Assembly (NCBI GenBank): GCA_946481625.1
Contig: CAMLOZ010000155.1
Location: forward strand, 1-7,527
DNA length: 7,527 bases
Direction: 5' to 3'
DNA from: an uncultured Haloferula sp.
GTDB taxonomy: Bacteria; Verrucomicrobiota; Verrucomicrobiae; Verrucomicrobiales; Akkermansiaceae
Each line of letters begins with the position of its first letter. The stretch's first letter is position 1. Position numbers and translations under genes: made by a program. This document shows positions 6,272-7,527 of this stretch, piece after piece. The notes beneath the pieces are model-generated. The model worked only from the letters and a program-made list of their open reading frames with translations. It did not search any database and was not told where the DNA came from.

Positions 6272-6367
6272 CCACCCGGCCTCGCCCCTGCCCACTGCTC
6301 CCTCGGCAATCCTTCTCTCTCCGCGTTTCCTCCGCGGCCTCCGCGTATCCACCCAGCCTCGCCCCTG
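6272..6367. repeat. 19-bp direct repeat pair flanking a CGCGGAG array
   Basis: CCACCC-GG-CCTCGCCCCTG (6272-6290) and CCACCC-AG-CCTCGCCCCTG (6349-6367) differ at one of 19 positions and are 77 nt apart. They bracket the array at 6319-6346. Confidence 0.7.
6319..6346 (-). repeat. Short-period array, CGCGGAG unit, second locus
   Basis: On the plus strand three exact CTCCGCG units start at 6319, 6330 and 6339 (spacings 11 and 9). It shares GCGGCCTCCGCGT exactly with the array at 485-512, about 5.8 kb away, but lacks the AACC opening. Confidence 0.75.
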
Positions 6368-6382
6368 ACCCCTGACCCCTGA
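6362..6382. repeat. CCCCTGA tandem, three perfect copies
   Basis: Three exact 7-bp units lie head to tail (21 nt), overlapping the end of the 19-bp repeat and ending just before the terminator stem. Confidence 0.85.
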
Positions 6383-6383
6383 A

Positions 6384-6437
6384 AACAATCGCGGGGCGGT
6401 CTCCCTCCAATACTGGGAGAACCGCCCCGCTTTGTTT
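6384..6437 (-). terminator. Strong bidirectional intrinsic terminator after the EF-hand gene
   Basis: GCGGGGCGGT (6391-6400) pairs with ACCGCCCCGC (6421-6430), extended by CTCCC (6401-6405) with GGGAG (6415-6419) across one bulged A (6420). The stem is 15 bp with a 9-nt loop. On the minus strand it is followed by GATTGTTTT, 17 nt past the EF-hand gene stop. On the plus strand TTTGTTT follows, so it can also stop transcription from the left. Confidence 0.9.
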
Positions 6438-6447
6438 CCGTCCCCGG

Positions 6448-7059
6448 TCAGCGGCCCCCTGGGGGTGGGCCTTGCCGACCGGATCTGCCACCACGGTCTG
6501 GACCGCGCGGAGCCTCCTCTTGCTCCTCGCCGTCCTCGCGGGGTGGCCGTGGCGGATGCAGTTCGCGCGGCGTCAACTCGCCGTCTTCATTGCGGTCCAG
6601 CTTCGCCAGCGACTCCGGGGCATGGGAAATCTCATCCGTGGAAAGTTTGCCGTCCCGGTTCTGGTCCATCGCCGCCATCAGCGGCGGCACCGGATGCCTC
6701 TGTCGTTGCGGCCTGGCCTCGCCCTCGCTGCCTTCGTCGCCCTCCGCGGGCGGTCCCTGCCGCGGCGCAGCCTCATAGCTGTCGTCCTTCGGTGCGGCCG
6801 GAGCTCCCTCCTGCGGCTTCGGCCGCAGTTCCTCCTTCGTCACCGTCCCGTCGCCGTCGCTGTCCATGTTCTTCAGCGCCGTCGCCGCCGCCTCGATCTC
6901 CGCCGCGGAGATCTTGCCGTCCTCATCCGCATCCAGCGCCTTCAGCAAGGGCATCGGCGGATGCGGTGGACGGGGTGGGGGCCCTTGCGGCCGTTCCTGC
7001 GCGCTGCATGCCAAGGCCGCCAGCAATGCCGCCGCGATCGATGTGGAAGTCGTCTTCAT
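6448..7059 (-). CDS. Secreted four-EF-hand calcium-binding protein
   Basis: A 203-residue exported protein with four canonical 12-residue calcium loops in two pairs: [12 protein letters not shown] (43-54), [12 protein letters not shown] (66-77), [12 protein letters not shown] (132-143) and [12 protein letters not shown] (155-166). All keep Asp at 1, 3 (Asn in the last two) and 5, Gly at 6 and Glu at 12. [20 protein letters not shown] is a signal peptide. ALAC is close to but not a proper lipobox, so both release and lipid anchoring are possible. The linkers are unusually Pro/Arg/Gly-rich (about 24-37, 80-126 and 168-203) and look disordered. ATG 7059 is chosen over GTG 7083 because it opens the signal peptide. 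No enzyme domain is present; the role is unknown, perhaps calcium binding at the envelope or outside the cell. A strong terminator follows. Confidence 0.88.
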   Translation of the reverse strand: MKTTSTSIAAALLAALACSAQERPQGPPPRPPHPPMPLLKALDADEDGKISAAEIEAAATALKNMDSDGDGTVTKEELRPKPQEGAPAAPKDDSYEAAPRQGPPAEGDEGSEGEARPQRQRHPVPPLMAAMDQNRDGKLSTDEISHAPESLAKLDRNEDGELTPRELHPPRPPREDGEEQEEAPRGPDRGGRSGRQGPPPGGR

Positions 7060-7256
7060 GGTCGTCTCGTTCGTTGGTTTCACGGCGGAGAACCGTCATC
7101 CGCCAACGAGGAAACAGACCGATTGTTAAGCTCGTGTGTGGATCCCCACTTTTTCGCGTAAAACCTCGAGCGCTCCGCCCACCATCCTCCCGCGCCCGGC
7201 ATCAAGGGTTCGTCGTCCCGACTTCCGGCGGCTTCTTTGTCGCCTTTTCTTCGTAG

Positions 7257-7278
7257 CGGAAGGACTCTCGTCCTTCCG
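7257..7278. repeat. Perfect hairpin element, REP-like
   Basis: CGGAAGGA (7257-7264) and TCCTTCCG (7271-7278) form a perfect 8-bp stem around CTCTCG. No T-run follows on either strand, so it is not an intrinsic terminator. It looks like a dispersed palindromic element. Confidence 0.7.
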
Positions 7279-7414
7279 GTTGCACGCCTCATCCCCTACA
7301 ACGCCCTGCCCTTTTCCAATAAATCTCTTCCCCCAAGCTCCTGCGGGACTTCGGGACCGCTTTGTTGTGCGTGCCTCCCAAACCATTCTATCCAACCCGC
7401 TATCCCATCCCAAG

Positions 7415-7450
7415 TCTTCATTTGTCAGATTCGTCCCATTCGTGGTGCCT
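7415..7450 (-). repeat. Short-period array, ACGAAT/ACAAAT unit
   Basis: Read on the minus strand, CACCACGAAT, then GGGACGAAT, then CTGACAAAT and GAAGAC give a degenerate unit every 9-10 nt. Period and strand agree with the other arrays, but the opening is CACC rather than AACC. Confidence 0.5.
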
Positions 7451-7527
7451 CCCATCTGCCCGCATCGTCCTAAGGCATCGAACCGGCCATCCAAGTGGGC
7501 TCCACGGGCTTTTTCCAACCTATCAGC

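Larger units (their letters stand above)
5664..6390. other. Gene-free, repeat-rich region of about 0.7 kb
   Basis: No reading frame here has domain content or a plausible start. The frames that are open run through the terminator and repeats and are Pro/Arg-rich. The region contains the pseudopilin terminator, two copies of a 48-bp repeat, three short-period arrays, a 19-bp direct repeat and a CCCCTGA tandem, each listed separately. The C-rich plus strand means the minus strand is purine-rich. Confidence 0.7.
7060..7527. other. Right-edge region without a convincing gene
   Basis: I see no credible coding frame. The longest minus frame (7126-7518) translates across the hairpin and the repeat array and has no domain character. 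The EF-hand promoter should lie just above 7060, but no good -35/-10 pair is visible. Recognisable contents are the hairpin at 7257-7278 and the array at 7415-7450. Confidence 0.6.

Noticed and set aside
5644..6375. 243-codon open frame on the plus strand after the pseudopilin
   Set aside because: It overlaps the pseudopilin end, runs through the terminator and all repeats, and has low-complexity Pro/Arg/Ser content with no domain.
7126..7518. 130-codon open frame on the minus strand at the right edge
   Set aside because: It spans the hairpin and the repeat array; the composition reflects GC-rich repeats and no start signal is seen.

Overview
This is a GC-rich bacterial window. It carries four complete protein-coding genes read right to left, one read left to right, and a sixth gene cut by the left edge. 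The gene content (an isolated GspG-like pseudopilin, a small secreted protein with four EF-hands and Pro/Arg-rich linkers, RNase R) and several families of short-period intergenic repeats suggest Verrucomicrobiota, perhaps near Luteolibacter or Haloferula. That placement rests on recalled gene style and repeat style, not on a marker gene.

Layout. Positions 1-2372, minus strand: a compact operon cecR-ybhG-ybhF matching the E. coli CecR (YbiH) / YbhG / YbhF efflux locus. It encodes a TetR-family regulator, a membrane-fusion (HlyD-type) protein and the first 149 residues of the ABC ATPase. The membrane permeases (YbhS/YbhR type) would lie beyond the left edge. cecR and ybhG overlap by an ATGA. 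ybhG and ybhF are instead separated by 174 nt filled with three different short-period repeats. A good sigma70-type promoter lies just before cecR, with a near-palindrome over its -10, so autorepression is likely.

Positions 2530-4899, minus strand: rnr, a complete RNase R with two cold-shock domains, an RNB catalytic domain, S1 and a basic tail. It is divergent from a type II secretion/type IV pilin-like pseudopilin (5079-5663, plus strand) that ends in a clear intrinsic terminator.

Positions 5664-6447 hold no convincing gene: two copies of a 48-bp direct repeat, several short-period arrays, a 19-bp direct repeat, a 7-bp tandem and a very strong bidirectional terminator. Positions 6448-7059, minus strand, encode the secreted EF-hand protein. 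Positions 7060-7527 are again non-coding, with a perfect 8-bp-stem hairpin and another short-period array.

The most interesting pattern is that four arrays with different units, in two distant intergenic regions, share one plan. Read on the minus strand, each opens with AACC and continues with a CG-containing unit of 6-7 nt repeated every 8-11 nt. One of these regions lies inside the efflux operon transcript. I saw no CRISPR array, tRNA, rRNA, transposase or phage gene.
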